Source: Lepiota brunneoincarnata (lineage: Eukaryota > Basidiomycota > Agaricomycetes > Agaricales > Agaricaceae). From it: a stretch of DNA of 64,000 nucleotides. Shown one piece after another: positions 1-12,291 of this stretch (positions within the stretch are counted from its first letter, which is position 1; every line of letters begins with the position of its first letter). Below the pieces are notes generated by a model that saw only the letters and a list, made by a program, of their open reading frames with translations, was not told the DNA's origin and searched no databases. The stretch lies in NCBI GenBank assembly GCA_023014365.1, contig JAEBUN010000080.1, positions 1 through 64,000 on the forward strand, written 5' to 3'. The translations under genes were made by a program, and so were the position numbers.

Positions 1-2009
1 ACTGGGGCGAAGGAAGGACAACATGCAAGCGACGTATACAGGGAGACTATTGATGTATAAAAAGTCCATAATGTAAGGTTATCGCGGAGGATCCAGACAG
101 GGAAGGTCTTGAACCCCATGAACGGACAGGTATCGCGGAGATCTGCCAACTTTCAGCTGGTGGAGGGAGTGCAGAAGGCGTGTAGCAGAGTCTACACCCT
201 GAGGGAATCAAGATGGGGAGCGGGTGGAGGGCAGTGACGGAACGTTACCTCTGCTCTGCGAGCGGGTCACAGTCTGATGAGTCAAGTTGTTGAGCGTTGG
301 TAACCCACTACACGGAGATTGGACAGGGCTCTTACCAAACCGTAGGCACCACTCCGGGGTACCACCAAGGGCACGTTTGCAGCGTCCAATTTCTCATACT
401 GGAAGGCCAGAAAGTCCACCGAAGCGCGGTTGGAATAATGCTTGCCTTGAGTGAATTTCGAGGCAAGCATCAGGGCTACAAGAAAAGCGCGAGGGGAACA
501 AAGGAGGGGGGGAAGGGAGAGCATGTAGCATGGGGAGTGATGATGGTGATTCTGTCTGATTCATGCCCCAGAGGATGGAAGGGAGCAGCAGCCCGCCCTA
601 CCCAGTGCCAAATACCCTCCCCAGTAGCCGTGAGCCCGGGGAAAGCGAGCCCATTCGACTAAACCCATGCCCGGGGCCGGACCTACACCTAAATGTTGGT
701 GCGAGCTCGAGTTAACAAGCTGAAACCCCCAGAGAATGGACGGGTGGACGCTTTCAACGGCCGGCTAAGAGTTGGGGTAAGAAAGGGAGGGAGGGCATGA
801 TAGATAAGTCCTGCAGCGGATTACATTCTGAATTGGATCCAAGAAGGCTTGTTTAGCGTATGAACCTTCGCCGACATACTCGCCCGTAAGCACAAAGCAG
901 ATGAAGCCATCATGTTCTTCGTCAGCCATCGAGGGCAGTCGACCTGTATCTTTCAACTTAGCAGGGTTTTATCCGGGCCATAATGGTACTCTTGCGTACC
1001 CTTAGTGTGCTACCGTTATCGATTCATTCCCCTCCCCAACTCAGCTATCCAACACCAAATGCCCGCTTGGCCATTTCGCAGGATCTGAGAAGAAATTCCT
1101 GGGTGATAAGAATGACGATAGTATTCGTAAAGTAAATAATAAACTACCTGCTCGACTGCAAGACAAGAAAATAGTGCCCTATCTGCCGCGCATACGGGAA
1201 CTAGACACATTTCATGTCCGGAATTCTATTCAAGGACGACGATAAGACGTTACAGGAGGATGAGATCCAGCTAGACATCGACAACAGCTATCAATCATGC
1301 CCACAAAGGAAGCGAACAATGGAGGACTTACGGCGACGGCCTTCGAACGACCCAAATTCCTCGGGATTCCAAAACAAATTAGGACGGCAATTGGAATTTG
1401 CAGAGGCTTCGGTGCACGCCAGGGCCAACACACGCACGCACTAACGCGTATTTTCCTATTGATATTCAGAGTACGATAGTACTAGTATATAGAAGAGCGA
1501 CGCCTCACCCAAACCTAGGCTGTCCATGTAGTCAATGCCCGCACAGCTCTGGACAGGGGTAGCCAGTAACTCACCGCTTGTACGGTACTCGTCCTTGATG
1601 AGTGTTTCGGAATGTCGGGACCTGCACGACCAAGTAGCCTCTACCACCCCACACCGCTGTTCCTTCCTTGACGACCGATCCTGAACACTAATACCTGCAA
1701 AACCAGCCAACCTCGTCAATACGCCGGTGCTCGTCCGCAACGAGTGGTCTGGACCCACCAACGCACACTCGTCCTAGACGATTTATCTGGGCTGCGGCCA
1801 GTGCATACCCAGCAGATTGCGTGCATCGTGCATTCTCCAACGAGGCCGATGTGATTTCATTAGAGATACTAACGGTACGACTAGTTACTACAGTACAAGG
1901 TGGTGGTTCTAGTGAAAGAGAGAAAGCGTGAGAATGATGTTAGCTCACGGCTGATGACGCCCGAAAGTTGGGCCGTCGGGTATACCGGCTGTCAGACTTA
2001 CCGAAGCCG
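1..2009. other. Region with no recognised gene
   Basis: No frame here resembles a family I recognise. The best open stretch is on the minus strand at 1456-1761 (about 100 codons). Its composition is compatible with coding, and GT/AG sites lie nearby, but it has no recognisable motif. A second minus-strand stretch at 765-956 ends at a possible 43-nt GT-AG intron (957-999), but the upstream frames are interrupted by stops. These may be relics of one minus-strand gene or chance openings. Confidence 0.3.
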
Positions 2010-2014
2010 TATTT

Positions 2015-2690
2015 GGCAATGACCCCTCATTGTTTGGGACTTTGTCGACCCGATATAGCTGAGAACCAAACAATGCAAAGCCCTTTAACAAATAACGATT
2101 ATCATCTCACGCTTAGATCACCTCGGTAACTGACATTACCGGTATACCCGACGCACAAACTCTCGTCCCTCATCAATAACACATCTACATATTCTCACGC
2201 TTTCCCACTTTCCACGCGACCACCATCATCTCACCATGGTAATTTCTAGTAGACAGGCCCATCAGCATAGTAAATAAAAATGGCCGCGGCCCTGAGACAT
2301 ACTGAAATCTACTGCGTCGCCCCTCGAAAATAACCACAGAGGTTGACAACATCAGTGCGAGGCGTCGATGACGAACAAGCCGGCGCACAGGTTATTTGGG
2401 GCTGTTTGGCCTCGGGCTATACCGGCCACACCAAAAAGGGCACGCGTGGTGTTATTTGGTGATAGCCCGATGAACAAACAATCCGAGGGCTTTCGACAAA
2501 CAACGCGGGTATGCCCGGCAGCCAAACACCCTACCAAACAACCGGCAACCGGAGACCTATAACCCCGATATACCCGACGTCCAAACTCTCGACCCTCATC
2601 AACAGCCGGTCGCCATCATTCTCACGCTTTCCCACTTTCCGCAACACCACCATCACCCCATCATGGTAAGTCCCCATTAATCAATCTTCT
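2015..2690 (+). repeat. Duplicated 5' block upstream of the KOW gene
   Basis: Two diverged direct copies lie at about 2015-2260 and 2435-2690. Both contain the same landmarks in the same order: a tract mentioning accaaacaa, a tatacccgacg stretch, a shared ctcacgctttcccactttcc block, CACCATCATC-like runs and an ATG followed at once by a splice-donor-like GTAA (ATG at 2236 and 2663). Each is followed by a related (g)tagaca segment. The second copy lies immediately upstream of the Spt5-like gene, so this is probably a duplicated promoter and first-exon region. Confidence 0.55.
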
Positions 2691-2892
2691 CGTAGACAGC
2701 CCTGTAGTATAGCGTGTAAAAATAACGCATCTCGCCAAGACACGAAATGGCTGCATGCCCTCTCGAATGGCGTTCAGGAAATAAATAAAAAATAAAGGCA
2801 CGTCGAGGACGAAAGCCAGGTCGGGACGTACCGATGCCCAACACTACAACGACTGTACCGGGTCCACGAACAATGCTCACGACCCTGAAATA

Positions 2893-5588
2893 GATCCCCA
2901 CCGAGATTCAGCGCTTTGTAGATATTGAGGCTCGGGATGCAGACCGCGATCCCTCCAGTGAGGAGGAGGAGGAGGAGGAGCAAGATATGGGTGCGTTGTC
3001 ACGATTGCTTCCAATATCTACTGACTCAAGTCCACAAGACCTCCTAGATAACGACGTTGGCGGCGACTATATCTCCTACAGGGAGATCAATGCCAACTGC
3101 GACTCTGACGACGACAGAGGACGCCTCGACGATTTATTGAAACGCATCTCCGAACGCTACGTGCAGAACGAAAGCCCCCCAACGACAAATACCTCGCAAG
3201 TCGTGCCTCTGGCTTTACTTCCACAGTGCTCCAAACACGAGACCACCCAGGATGAGGAACTTGCGAGGGATCCAGAGCTAGCCACATGTCCGCTCTGGCG
3301 AATCTCTTGCAGGGTAAGTCCCTTTCACCGTTCACTCAAGTCTCACAGCTCATAAATCTATAATCCCCCTAGTATGGAATAGAGGAAGAACTCGTTTTCT
3401 TCCTTCTTCAGATGGCGGCCCCAAAGTATGAAATACGCTCGGCCTTCACGACCACCTCAACACGCGGCTACGTCTACATCGAAGCCACCATGAACAAACA
3501 GCTGCTCTCCCTCCTGGAGAAGGCACCTGGTGTTCGCTACAGCCGTCACAATGGCCCCGTTAGGAGCAAAGTCAACCCACAAGACTGGAAGAAGACTCTG
3601 CAGTGGCGAGATCCTGCAGCTCAAGCGACGGTTGGGACATGGGTGCGAGTATGTAGGGGAATATATAAAGGAGATATAGGGTACACGACGGCGGTAGAGG
3701 AGTGGGGTGTTACCCTACTTTTGATACCCCGTCTACGTTTCAACTCATCGAACTCGTTGAAGAGGAAACGCCGCGAGCCCCCTCCAAACCCTGCTCTATT
3801 CGACCCCGCTTCCCTCAAGGCACGCTACGGGATTGACGTTTCCAAGGTCAAGGACAATATCTACCGTCACAACAACGCTAGATTCGAACATGGCCTCATT
3901 CGCAAGGACTTTGACCACCATTCAATTTCCACTACTGCCATCCGTATCCCCACTGCCCATTTCGACCTTTTCCGCCAAACACAGCATCCCAACATTCTCA
4001 CTGCGACCTTTCCCCCGCCCCTGGAATGGAAGTTCGACGAGGACGAAGAAGTGCTAGTGAAATCCACCAGCAAGCGTGGCCGCATTACATTGGTGGGACA
4101 AGAGCACGTTGAAGTTGACCTTGCCACAGGCGAGGGCATCTTCAGCATACCTTGGTCAGATCTGCGCAAGTACGTCAAAGTTGGCGACTTTGTAACAGTC
4201 ATTAGTGGTTCCAAGCACGGTCAGACAGGATGGGTAGAGAAGGTTGAGGGCGACCTGGCTCACATTGTCGAGTACATATCCACCGGGGGAGGAGAGGTGG
4301 ATCCAACAGCAGAACATTCTGTAAAGGTACGATATGCTTCAGTACCCTCATTCTAAGCTAACCATTCTCATAGGACTCTCAATTCCACGTAAACTGGATC
4401 AAAGTCGGCCTCCCGTCATTCTCACACAGTGGTGAGCCCCCACGGGTACAAGGCCGTCTCCGCAACGATCCAATTCCTTGGAGAGGGGCCACCGTCATCA
4501 TCGTCAAGCCAAAACACCCCATGAAGGGATTCTCAGGGACAGTCAAGACGGTCAACCCCAAGCAACCCACTGCGAGTGGCCTCAAGGTACTCGTAGAATA
4601 CAATCACAATGCTCCAGCCACCCCATTTAAAGAGGAGCACTTTGACTATGACGATCTTGTAGAGGCCAAGTACGTAAATTCACAGGGAAACGTCACTAAC
4701 TAACCACGTTACATTTCCTAGCGACAAATGTAAATTATTTGATTACCACCGCCCACAAAGTTCGCTGTTCTGGCCGAAGAACATTGACCCCCACGCCCCA
4801 CGCCCTTCCCTTCCCCAGCCAGCCCACTCAAAAACTGCACCAACGCCAGGTCCATCCATCGGCCACATCCCAATGCCTGGGGGGTCTTATCGACGCCTGC
4901 CTGGAATCCATCCTCAAGGACTCTCATGCCTGAGGGGTCCTCCTCAACGCCCGCCTGGGACCCATCATCAAGGACCCCCATGCGTGACTCTGAGTCCTGG
5001 GATCCACTTCCAGGCTCCAGCCGCTCCCCACTACCCCCCATCTCACGGCCTGCTTCCCCCCCAAGCCTCTGGACACCATTTCCCACCCTCCACCTCCCTC
5101 AGCCTCCGGAGCAACCCACCATCGAGCACCCGCTACTAGACCAGCGACTTGCTGGTGTTCAACTCAGGGTTACCGGCCATGCGTCAAGCTTCAAGGGAAA
5201 GGTCTTCATCGTGACAGTACAGCTGGAAGGTGGACAGCCTGTCATCAAACACACTATATACAACAAGACCTCAACACTGCCGTCAGCATGGGTTACTCCG
5301 AAGCATCCTAGCCCAACACGCGATAATGCCGCACTCGTCGTTATCAAAGGAGAACACTGTGGTAAGCATGTTCGGAGGATTCATCACCGCTATGAAGGGG
5401 AAAATGCAATCATGATCTTGGCCGTTGTGAGTAAACGTGACGGCGTTGCAGATGGTCTAACCGCAGAGCGGCTCGAATTGGATCCCAACCATCTGTGCCT
5501 CGGAGTACAGTCTAAGGAAGAGAAAACCCTGCTGGAACGATTGATCACACCACTTCGTGATGAAGCTCGTAAGGTGAGGGCAAATTAA
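2893..5588 (+). CDS. Spt5-like protein with several KOW motifs (probable frame lesion)
   Basis: This resembles the Spt5-like KOW proteins that are expanded in agaricomycetes. Spt5 itself binds RNA polymerase II; the role of the expanded copies is unknown. Exons: about 2893-3313 (acidic E-rich run at 2959-2985), 3373-4326, 4374-4669 and 4722 onward. Introns 3314-3372, 4327-4373 and 4670-4721 are GT-AG and keep the frame. Exon 2 begins with an NGN-like segment, then a KOW motif at about 3630-3730 and another at about 4170-4260. Exon 3 carries a KOW at about 4475-4610. After a Pro/Ser-rich linker with a repeated TPAW(D/N)PSSRT motif, two more KOW-like units lie at 5150-5260 and 5330-5420. The frame entering exon 4 stops at 5139, while the C-terminal KOW units are in another frame, open 4789-5588, so a 1-nt lesion or unseen intron lies in the linker. 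The start is unclear: an ATG at 2987, or a short first exon ending at the ATG at 2663. Confidence 0.65.
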
Positions 5589-5599
5589 TCAATACCAAT

Positions 5600-6060
5600 C
5601 TGTATATTTAAGCGGTCATATATTGGGGGAAGGGAAAAGCAAAGGAAGATATGAGAGATCATGTGTACCAACAGCTTATCGCGCTCAAGGTGCTCGCGCT
5701 CAAAGCCCACTCAACCTCACTGTGCCCTTTCACCTCACCAAGAACATTCCACCCTCTCGTACAGGTATAGAAGTTTACATTCTCAAGGATGGCTCTTTCT
5801 TCGGTCACAGGATGTACGTCAACTCCTACAGGCAAGAACATATGCAGCCTAGGAAAACCTGCTAACAAAGTCAGGGCCAAGAAGGTCATCGACATCGAGA
5901 CCAAGTTCCTTTGTTGTTACGCTATACCGAATTAATGCATCGAACCCTCAGGCTGGTTACTCAAGTTCTCACTGCACCCTTCCCCAATTGTCTCATGCTC
6001 ACTCACTCACTCACTCACTCGCTCGCTTGCTCACTCCCTTGACCCCTGGACTTCCTAGCC
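5600..6060 (+). other. Possible relic exons, unrecognised
   Basis: A stretch near 5763-5813 reads as plausible coding and ends at a GTACGT donor. A matching acceptor at about 5875 is followed by a segment that reads AKKVIDIETKF in phase. Upstream, ATG-initiated codons at about 5650 run to a possible donor. I do not recognise the product. It could be the remains of a small gene downstream of the KOW gene or chance. Confidence 0.25.
5995..6036. repeat. (CTCA)n microsatellite
   Basis: About nine imperfect CTCA units, grading into CTCG and CTTG variants at the right end. Confidence 0.9.
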
Positions 6061-6228
6061 ATGGAACATGGGCCATGTCATGATGAGTACATCTTGTGGG
6101 TTGGGACTTGCAAGGTAGGTAGAACTTTGAACCCTACGGTCACAACATCTATTTTATTCCACTGCTTGTCTTTGTACATAATTTGTTATCAAATCATTTT
6201 GTGCAACAAAACCCCGTCCCTGGTCCAG

Positions 6229-6255
6229 CCAACCAACCAACCAACCAACCAACCA
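6229..6255. repeat. (AACC)n microsatellite
   Basis: Six to seven tandem AACC units. Spacer-free, so a simple repeat. Confidence 0.9.
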
Positions 6256-6318
6256 CCAGTTCTCAAAACACACGCCCATGCTTGACCAATAGAAACCCTA
6301 CTGATGACAGAAAAATTT

Positions 6319-6383
6319 CATGTTCGACAGGATTTCATGTTCGACAGGCAAGTGCAGAATCCATTCAGTCCATGTTCGACAGG
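6319..6383 (+). repeat. Repeated 13-mer catgttcgacagg
   Basis: Three exact copies at 6319-6331, 6336-6348 and 6371-6383. Related forms follow (cttgacag near 6425 and catgtttgacac near 6505). Spacing is irregular. Function unknown. Confidence 0.7.
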
Positions 6384-6504
6384 TGTCATAAATTTAGAAG
6401 CCATCAGCTGCCGTCAGAATCCATACTTGACAGCGTGGAATCCAGGGCACAGTTTCCAAATTTGGTGTTCGGTGCCAGCGTCAGGTACGGATGCTGTCAC
6501 ATTT

Positions 6505-6767
6505 CATGTTTGACACACCTGCCGTATCGGGGGTGTGTGGTTGCACGCCTGCCATATTGGGGGTGTGTAGTCGCTCCCATAGTATCAGAAATAGTCAACG
6601 GTAATACCATCCATACATGCCTGCCAATACCGTATCCTTATGGAATATATGTTGAAACTTGCATTCTATCTGGAAATGCGCGGACACCTGGGCTGCACTG
6701 GCGTGTGAGATCAGAGGCGCATCGATGGCAATAGCGCGCGATGAGGGAAGAACGTGCTCCATCCTAC
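6505..6767 (+). repeat. Partial copy of dispersed repeat family RF-A
   Basis: This shares ordered blocks with 61420-61640 (and its mirror) and with spacer 41460-41700: a cctgcc(g/a)tattggg-type unit, a tggtatcagaa-like block, atgcctgccaatacc, a tctggaaatg-like block and gcgatgaggga. It stops where the Gypsy LTR begins at 6768. Divergence suggests an old family. No coding sequence is seen. Confidence 0.65.
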
Positions 6768-7230
6768 AACAATATAAATACGGTCGCACTTGTTCGTGGA
6801 GAAGCAAGATGTCTCACCCCCGCTTCCACACGCAAGTCTGCGAGCCGTGATCAAGAACGGTTTCAGAAGACTATTTAGAGTGCGTTGTTAAGTGCGAGTT
6901 CTTCGGTCGTCGACCAACCCAGAGACAGAGACAGAGACCAGAGTAGAGTTCAGAGACCAGAGACCCCGCGCATTGACTTGACAGGGATTGTCACTTCACT
7001 GTTGCACCGTACAGCTAAGATAACTTCAACGGCTGTTCGTTAACCTCTAAAACTTTACTCTCTTGAATGTTGCTGTCAGAACGCACCCCCAGAACACCCC
7101 AAAAGACGAAACAGTTCACTATCTATCTCATACCCCTTGTATTAGCTTCAGCTTATCGAATTTCGGCTACGCTTAGTGAAAACAAGTACCCTATCTATAT
7201 TAAAAGCCCACGAATGTTTCTACCTTTTCA
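6768..7230 (+). repeat. 5' LTR of the Gypsy element, 5'-truncated
   Basis: It matches 19010-20078 (minus the nested solo LTR) and 35254-35722. TATAAATA is at 6773-6780 and the LTR ends ...CCTTTTCA at 7230. The part upstream of the TATA box present in the other copies is missing here; the sequence switches abruptly to repeat RF-A. The likely primer-binding region starts at 7231 (tctggagcccaccgcgag). Confidence 0.8.
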
Positions 7231-7510
7231 TCTGGAGCCCACCGCGAGGGGGGTTTTCAGTTGAATTTTCACGAGACCAACACCAAAAGACCTGGACACT
7301 GGCCCGCCTTTCCCCTGCGAAGCAGAAAAAGGTTCAAGCAAAGACCATAAAGTCACCCAAAACGTCCTTCGAGAGCAGTCTCAGGAAGGCCGACCCCCAA
7401 CACAGAGAACTACTCGGAATTCCAATCGTCCAGAAGGTTCTGAAGGCCTTGTCGCCACTGGTACCTCTCGAAAGCGAAAAGATCCCGTTGGCTCTTTAGC
7501 TGCGAACACA

Positions 7511-9277
7511 GTGAGCGGCTCGTCAGTTGCAGTATCGAAAGAAGCTACACCGCTGATCTCCACTGTCCCCAGAATTACCATAAGGCTTCCAGCCTCAGCT
7601 CGCAACATAGCGCATTTACCGCACACCGAACACCAGGACGGTCCGACAGTTCCTACGCTAAGCTTAGCGTTACAAAACCAAAACTCGTTTTATACGAACC
7701 CGTCTGGTGCCTCTAAGGTACCACAGACATCGCAGTCAACTCCGGCTGCTCAGACAAACCAAACTACGCCATCTACGACGACTACAGTTAGAAAAATGGG
7801 ACACGAGCGTATGCCGATTCCCTTTACCAATAATGCTCCCAGATGGGACGCATCAAAACCACAGACGTTGAGAAATTATCTCTGGACGCTTGAACGTCTC
7901 TTCACGATTACGAAGACGGCGGACGATGCAAAAAATATTAATTGGGCAGTGTCATATGTGGACCAAGATATCCGTGAAGAGTGGATGAGTTTTGCGGAAT
8001 TCCTAGCCGGAGGCTGGACAAGCTTCGTAGAAAGATTAAAAAAGGAGTACCCCGAGACTGTGGCAGCCGAGCAGGGTTCGGTGCGACGTTTGAGGGAACT
8101 CTGTGCAGAGAGTAGAGGCATTGCGATGAACGAGGGGCATAAAGTCTTGGACTTCATAAGGCGATTCATTCTCGAGGCAGAGAAGTGCCTGAAGTCGCCG
8201 TCGGTAGTCTCGAACAGAGAGCTAGTCTAGTTATTTACGAGTGCACTGGACTCAGGGTTTCAGGATATGCTCAATGCGAGATGAGCGATCACCGGGGCGC
8301 GTAGAACCGCAAGCGATGGGTCGGCACTGACTGCTAAGGATTTGCGCGAAGAGGACCCTTACGATTGGAGGATCGTATTGGACAAAGCCGTCGAAATTTC
8401 GATTGGCAAAACACTCATGCGATCCCTTCATCAGGATTCGAGGCCGGTGAACTCCGCATCTATGAGCCATCCACCCGCGACATCTGGAACAGGGACTTAC
8501 AACCCTGTAGTGAAGCGAGAGCTGCAAAGCTTAAAGCAGAAATTCCAGGATGAAATTTCGCAGATGGCAGGCGGTCTCGCTGAGCTTAAGGACCTCATGA
8601 ATATCCAAGGGCATACCTTGAAATCAATCTTGGAGAGTTTGGCAAAGGACGGACATAGTCATGCCGGCCATGATTATACTCAGAGGAACACCGGGAGTGG
8701 GCCGGCAGGTTCGCTGTCCGATCGAAAGTGTTTCTACTGCTGGTTATTAGGCCATAGCTGGCTATTCTGCCCGGACATGGAGGCGGATAAACAAGCCGGC
8801 AGAATAAGAGTAGAATGGAATAATATATATATGGGAGACGGCTCGAGTATCCCTAGAGGAGAAGGGCCTATTAAAGAGAAAGTGGCGAAGTACTACGCGA
8901 CAAAGGGACAACTCTTCGTTCAGATATCAGAACTTCCGGAGGTTGAACCTGAGTTACCGCAGGTGCCAGGACCAGCGGTGTTTGCACAGAGAGCATTCCC
9001 GAGGTCAGAAAACCAAAGGTCACCAGCGGAAGAGGAAATCCGCCGTCTGAAATAGCGCATGGAAATGTTGGAGACAGCAGCCATTAACGCTGGGAGTGCC
9101 CCAAAGGTTAAGCTTATGACTAAAATGGATGATCATGTCGAAATGCAGTCTTTGGCCGAACAGTTGGCTCAGATACAGACTAAGCTTAGCGGTTTGACGG
9201 GTGGTACGCCCTCGGCAGGCCAGTATTTGGACACCAGAAGTGGCGCGAAGACTTGGAACTCGGAGTCGGGTTTCTAA
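7511..9277 (+). pseudogene. Gypsy gag (nucleocapsid) with three or more stops
   Basis: A single frame runs from upstream of 7511 to about 9270 and is broken by stops at 8228-8230 (TAG), 8282-8284 (TGA) and 9053-9055 (TAG). The first part is the usual fungal Gypsy capsid region. A canonical CCHC zinc knuckle (CX2CX4HX4C) lies at 8729-8770. A coiled, polar region follows it. After about 9250 the coding continues in another frame with the protease, so there is also a frameshift. TGA at 8282 is one C-to-T step from CGA and TAG at 9053 is one C-to-T step from CAG. Two TAAGCTTA sites (9109 and 9181) lie in its end. Confidence 0.8.
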
Positions 9278-10377
9278 AGGGTTCGAGGAAGGAGCCGACT
9301 CTGAAGAAGAAGGTCGCCTTCGCCAGAGGACAGACTCCTGAGGACGCGTCGGATTCCGAGCGATCAGAAGAATCAGAAAATGAGGAAGTAGAACAGACAA
9401 CGGAGAAACCAACCCGTGCAGAGGCAGGGGAACTACCATATAAACCACTGCGCCCTGTCGTCGAGGTACCACCGTTGCCTGTTAGAAGGATGGAACCATC
9501 AAAGAAAGAGCCGGCGTACAAACACCAGGCCCCTATAGAAAAGAAAGTTGAAGTTGAGGAAGTACTCAGCAGGGTATTGAAGCGAGAAGCCTCAGTATCG
9601 CATGGGGAACTCTTAGCATTATCACCAATATACAGAAACGCCTATAGAGAGCGAATTATGAGAAAAAGGGTACCCACAAGTCAAAGCTTAATAGCAGGAG
9701 TTGGGCCCTTGGACGATGATACAGAAGACATAGAGATTAATAGTGGACCGGTACAGGTCATGATAACGGAGCTGGCAGACGGCCCTCTGAAGTATGATAC
9801 GGTGCTCCGAGAAGGCTCAGCAGCCCAAGCATGGGTAGCTCAAGATCCAATCATACGGCACCTAGAATCACTTCCTAGAAGAGACAGGGGACGGCAAGTA
9901 TTTATTGCCAAGGAATGCGAACCGTTGAGAGTAGTTCCGACTCTGATAAATGGGATCCGACAGGAAGAGGCCTTGCTAGATAGTGGGTCGCAGATCGTAT
10001 CCATGAGTCAGGAGGCGGCGATTGCGTGTCAAGTCTCTTGGGACCCAGATACCACGATCAATTTGCAGAGCGCGAATGTACAGGTCAAGAAGACTTGTGG
10101 CCTAGCGAAGAATGTGGGCTTCACCTGCGGGGGAGTCACGATCTATTTGCAAGTACACATCGTTCGCAATCCTGCGTATCGAGTACTGCTGGGTCGACTG
10201 TTTGATGTAATGACGGCTAGCGAGGTCAGGAATAGCGCCAGTGGCGAGCAAATCTTGGTTATTACGGACCCAAATACTAGAGAAAGGGCTGTGTTACCAA
10301 CTTATGCTCGAGGAGAGTGTGATACTCCTAAGCTTAGAGAAAACAGTCAAAATTTTCAAGAAACCTCGATGAATTGA
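9253..10377 (+). pseudogene. Gypsy aspartic protease region
   Basis: The frame encodes an acidic linker, then a retropepsin-like domain. The catalytic motif LLDSGS lies at 9973-9990, with the Asp codon at 9979-9981, and the second-half motif VLLGRLFDV lies near 10185-10208. The retropepsin processes the Gag-Pol polyprotein. The frame ends at 10375-10377, where the pol frame starts in the -1 register with a 4-nt overlap. That could be a recoding site or decay; given the other lesions, decay is more likely. Confidence 0.8.
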
Positions 10378-11792
10378 CTGAGGGACAAGGAGAGGTGGCT
10401 TGTATAGTAGACTATGATGATGAGAAGGGACCGGTCGTCGCACAAACACTAAGCCCAGCGAAAGGAAGCTTCTCAGAGGCCGAGCTACAGCTAATGTTCA
10501 TTGACCGAGCCATACGCGATGAGGATTGCCCACAAGAAGATAAAGCGACGGCGTTGTTGTGCCTAGGACGCATCGCCAACGCTCAGGGTACCGAGGATCA
10601 GGGGATAACTGTCTTCGAAACTGAAGAAGATGACGAAGATACGGTACAATGCCTGGCTGGGAAGAAATATAAACCAGTCGCCTTAAAAGTGAGGCCGGTG
10701 TTAGGCGATTTACCGGAGAGATTTAGGATAAAACGAGAAATAAAAGGGGACCCGCTGGCAGAAATGCCTAAGCTTAGCATGCATCCTCTAGAGTTTGCCC
10801 CTACTGGCAGATACACTGAGGAGCGTAGGCTTAAGCTAGACGAGGCCCACTCAGGAGATTTCTTATGGCCAGAAGAAAGACAACTGATGCACCATATCAT
10901 GATGGTTCACGAAAAGGCGTTCGCGTGGACAGATGAGGAGAGGGGATGTTTCAGGGAGGACTTCTTCCCGCCGATCGAGATACCGACGGTAGAACATACT
11001 CCGTGGGTTGAGAAGCCCATTCCGATTCCACCAGTGATATATGATGAAGTCTGTGCTATCATAAAGAGAAAAATTAGTGCTGGTGTATATGAGCCGTCGA
11101 ACTCATCATATAGATCGAGATGGTTCTGTGTGGTGAAGAAAGATGGAAAAGGCTTGAGAATCGTACACAGCTTGGAGCCGCTGAACAGAGTGACCATAGC
11201 ACATTCAGGGCTGCCGCCAGCGACGGAAGATTTAGCAATGCACTTTGCAGGACGAGCTTGTGGAGGTATTCTGGATCTGTATGTTGGATATGATGAGCGA
11301 TTGTTAGCTGAGTCGTCTCGGGACTTGACAACGTTCCAGACACCCTTTGGATCGCTACGCTTAGTGACGCTACCCATGGGATGGACCAATTAAGTGCCTA
11401 TATTCCATGAGGATGTAACGGCGATCCTAGCAAATGAAATACCAGAGTACACGATGCCGTACATAGATGATGCACCTATCAGAGGACCGAAAACTAGATA
11501 CGAGTTGCCGGATGGCACTGAAGAGACGTTAAAAGAGAATCCAGGGATCCGACAATTTGTATGGGAACACATGCAGACGGTCAATAGGATTCTACAGAGG
11601 ATGAAATACGTAGGGGGAACCTTCTCTGGGCCCAAGACGACTATCTGCGCTGATGAAATCACCGTAGTAGGTTTTGAGTGCCCTTATAAGGGGCGGTTGC
11701 CTGCCAGACACAATTGGGAAGATTTTGAGATGGGGGGATTGCGAGAATGTCTCGGAACTAAGGGGCTTTCTAGGAACAGCTACGCGCTGTAG
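10374..11792 (+). pseudogene. Gypsy reverse transcriptase, stop before YIDD
   Basis: The RT domain shows fingers and palm motifs: FCVVKKDGKGLRIVHSLEPLN, a catalytic-palm LDLYVGYDE near 11271-11298, the TLPMGWTN motif, and YIDD at 11460-11471. A TAA at 11391-11393 interrupts between TLPMGWTN and YIDD. The frame then runs on to 11792, but homology switches to another frame at about 11680, so there is a further shift. Product if intact: RNA- and DNA-dependent DNA polymerase. Non-functional here. Confidence 0.88.
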
Positions 11793-12230
11793 GAATTATA
11801 TCCCGAAGTTCATAGCCATCGCCGCACCTCTATATGAAAAGCTTAAGAAAGGACAAGAGTTTGGATGGGGAGAAAACGAAAGGAAGACGCAGCAGGAGCT
11901 GGAAGATGCGATTCAGCGCTGTTTCCCTATCAGGAACCCCGAAGTTCCGAGTAAACAACCCATAGTAGTAGCCGTGGATACCTCATGGAGGGCGGTGGGA
12001 TACTACATTTATCAAAGAGATGAAGAGGACACTAAGCTAATACATTATGTGAAGTTTGGGTCCATACTCTTAGACGAGCGACAACAGAGATATTCTCAGC
12101 CGAAGCGAGAGCTGTGCGGCTTTAGAATGGTGCTCGAACAAGAGAAGTATTTATTGTGGGGATCGAGAAACCTAGTGTGGAAACAGACGCAAAGTTTCTC
12201 TTTGGGATGTTGAACAACCCGGGGAAGTGG
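11674..12230 (+). pseudogene. Gypsy RNase H, truncated
   Basis: This continues the RT connection domain (GFLGTATRCRNYIPKF) and enters RNase H with its first acidic motif in VVAVDTSW near 11972-11995. The conserved RYSQPKREL is near 12091-12117. A 1-nt shift near 12178 breaks the frame just before the next motif. Homology ends at about 12230, where the sequence jumps into the opposite-strand gene. The integrase is therefore deleted. Confidence 0.8.
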
Positions 12231-12291
12231 AGCCTCTTTAAGTTGGCTTCGAGCGAAGGAATAGCCTCGATGAAGTCCCGGCTGAGCGAAT

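Noticed and set aside
6229..6255. CRISPR-like short repeats
   Set aside because: No spacers; a simple AACC microsatellite in a eukaryotic context.
9020..9521. Long minus-strand frames across the gag/protease junction
   Set aside because: Antisense to recognised Gypsy coding; no motif.
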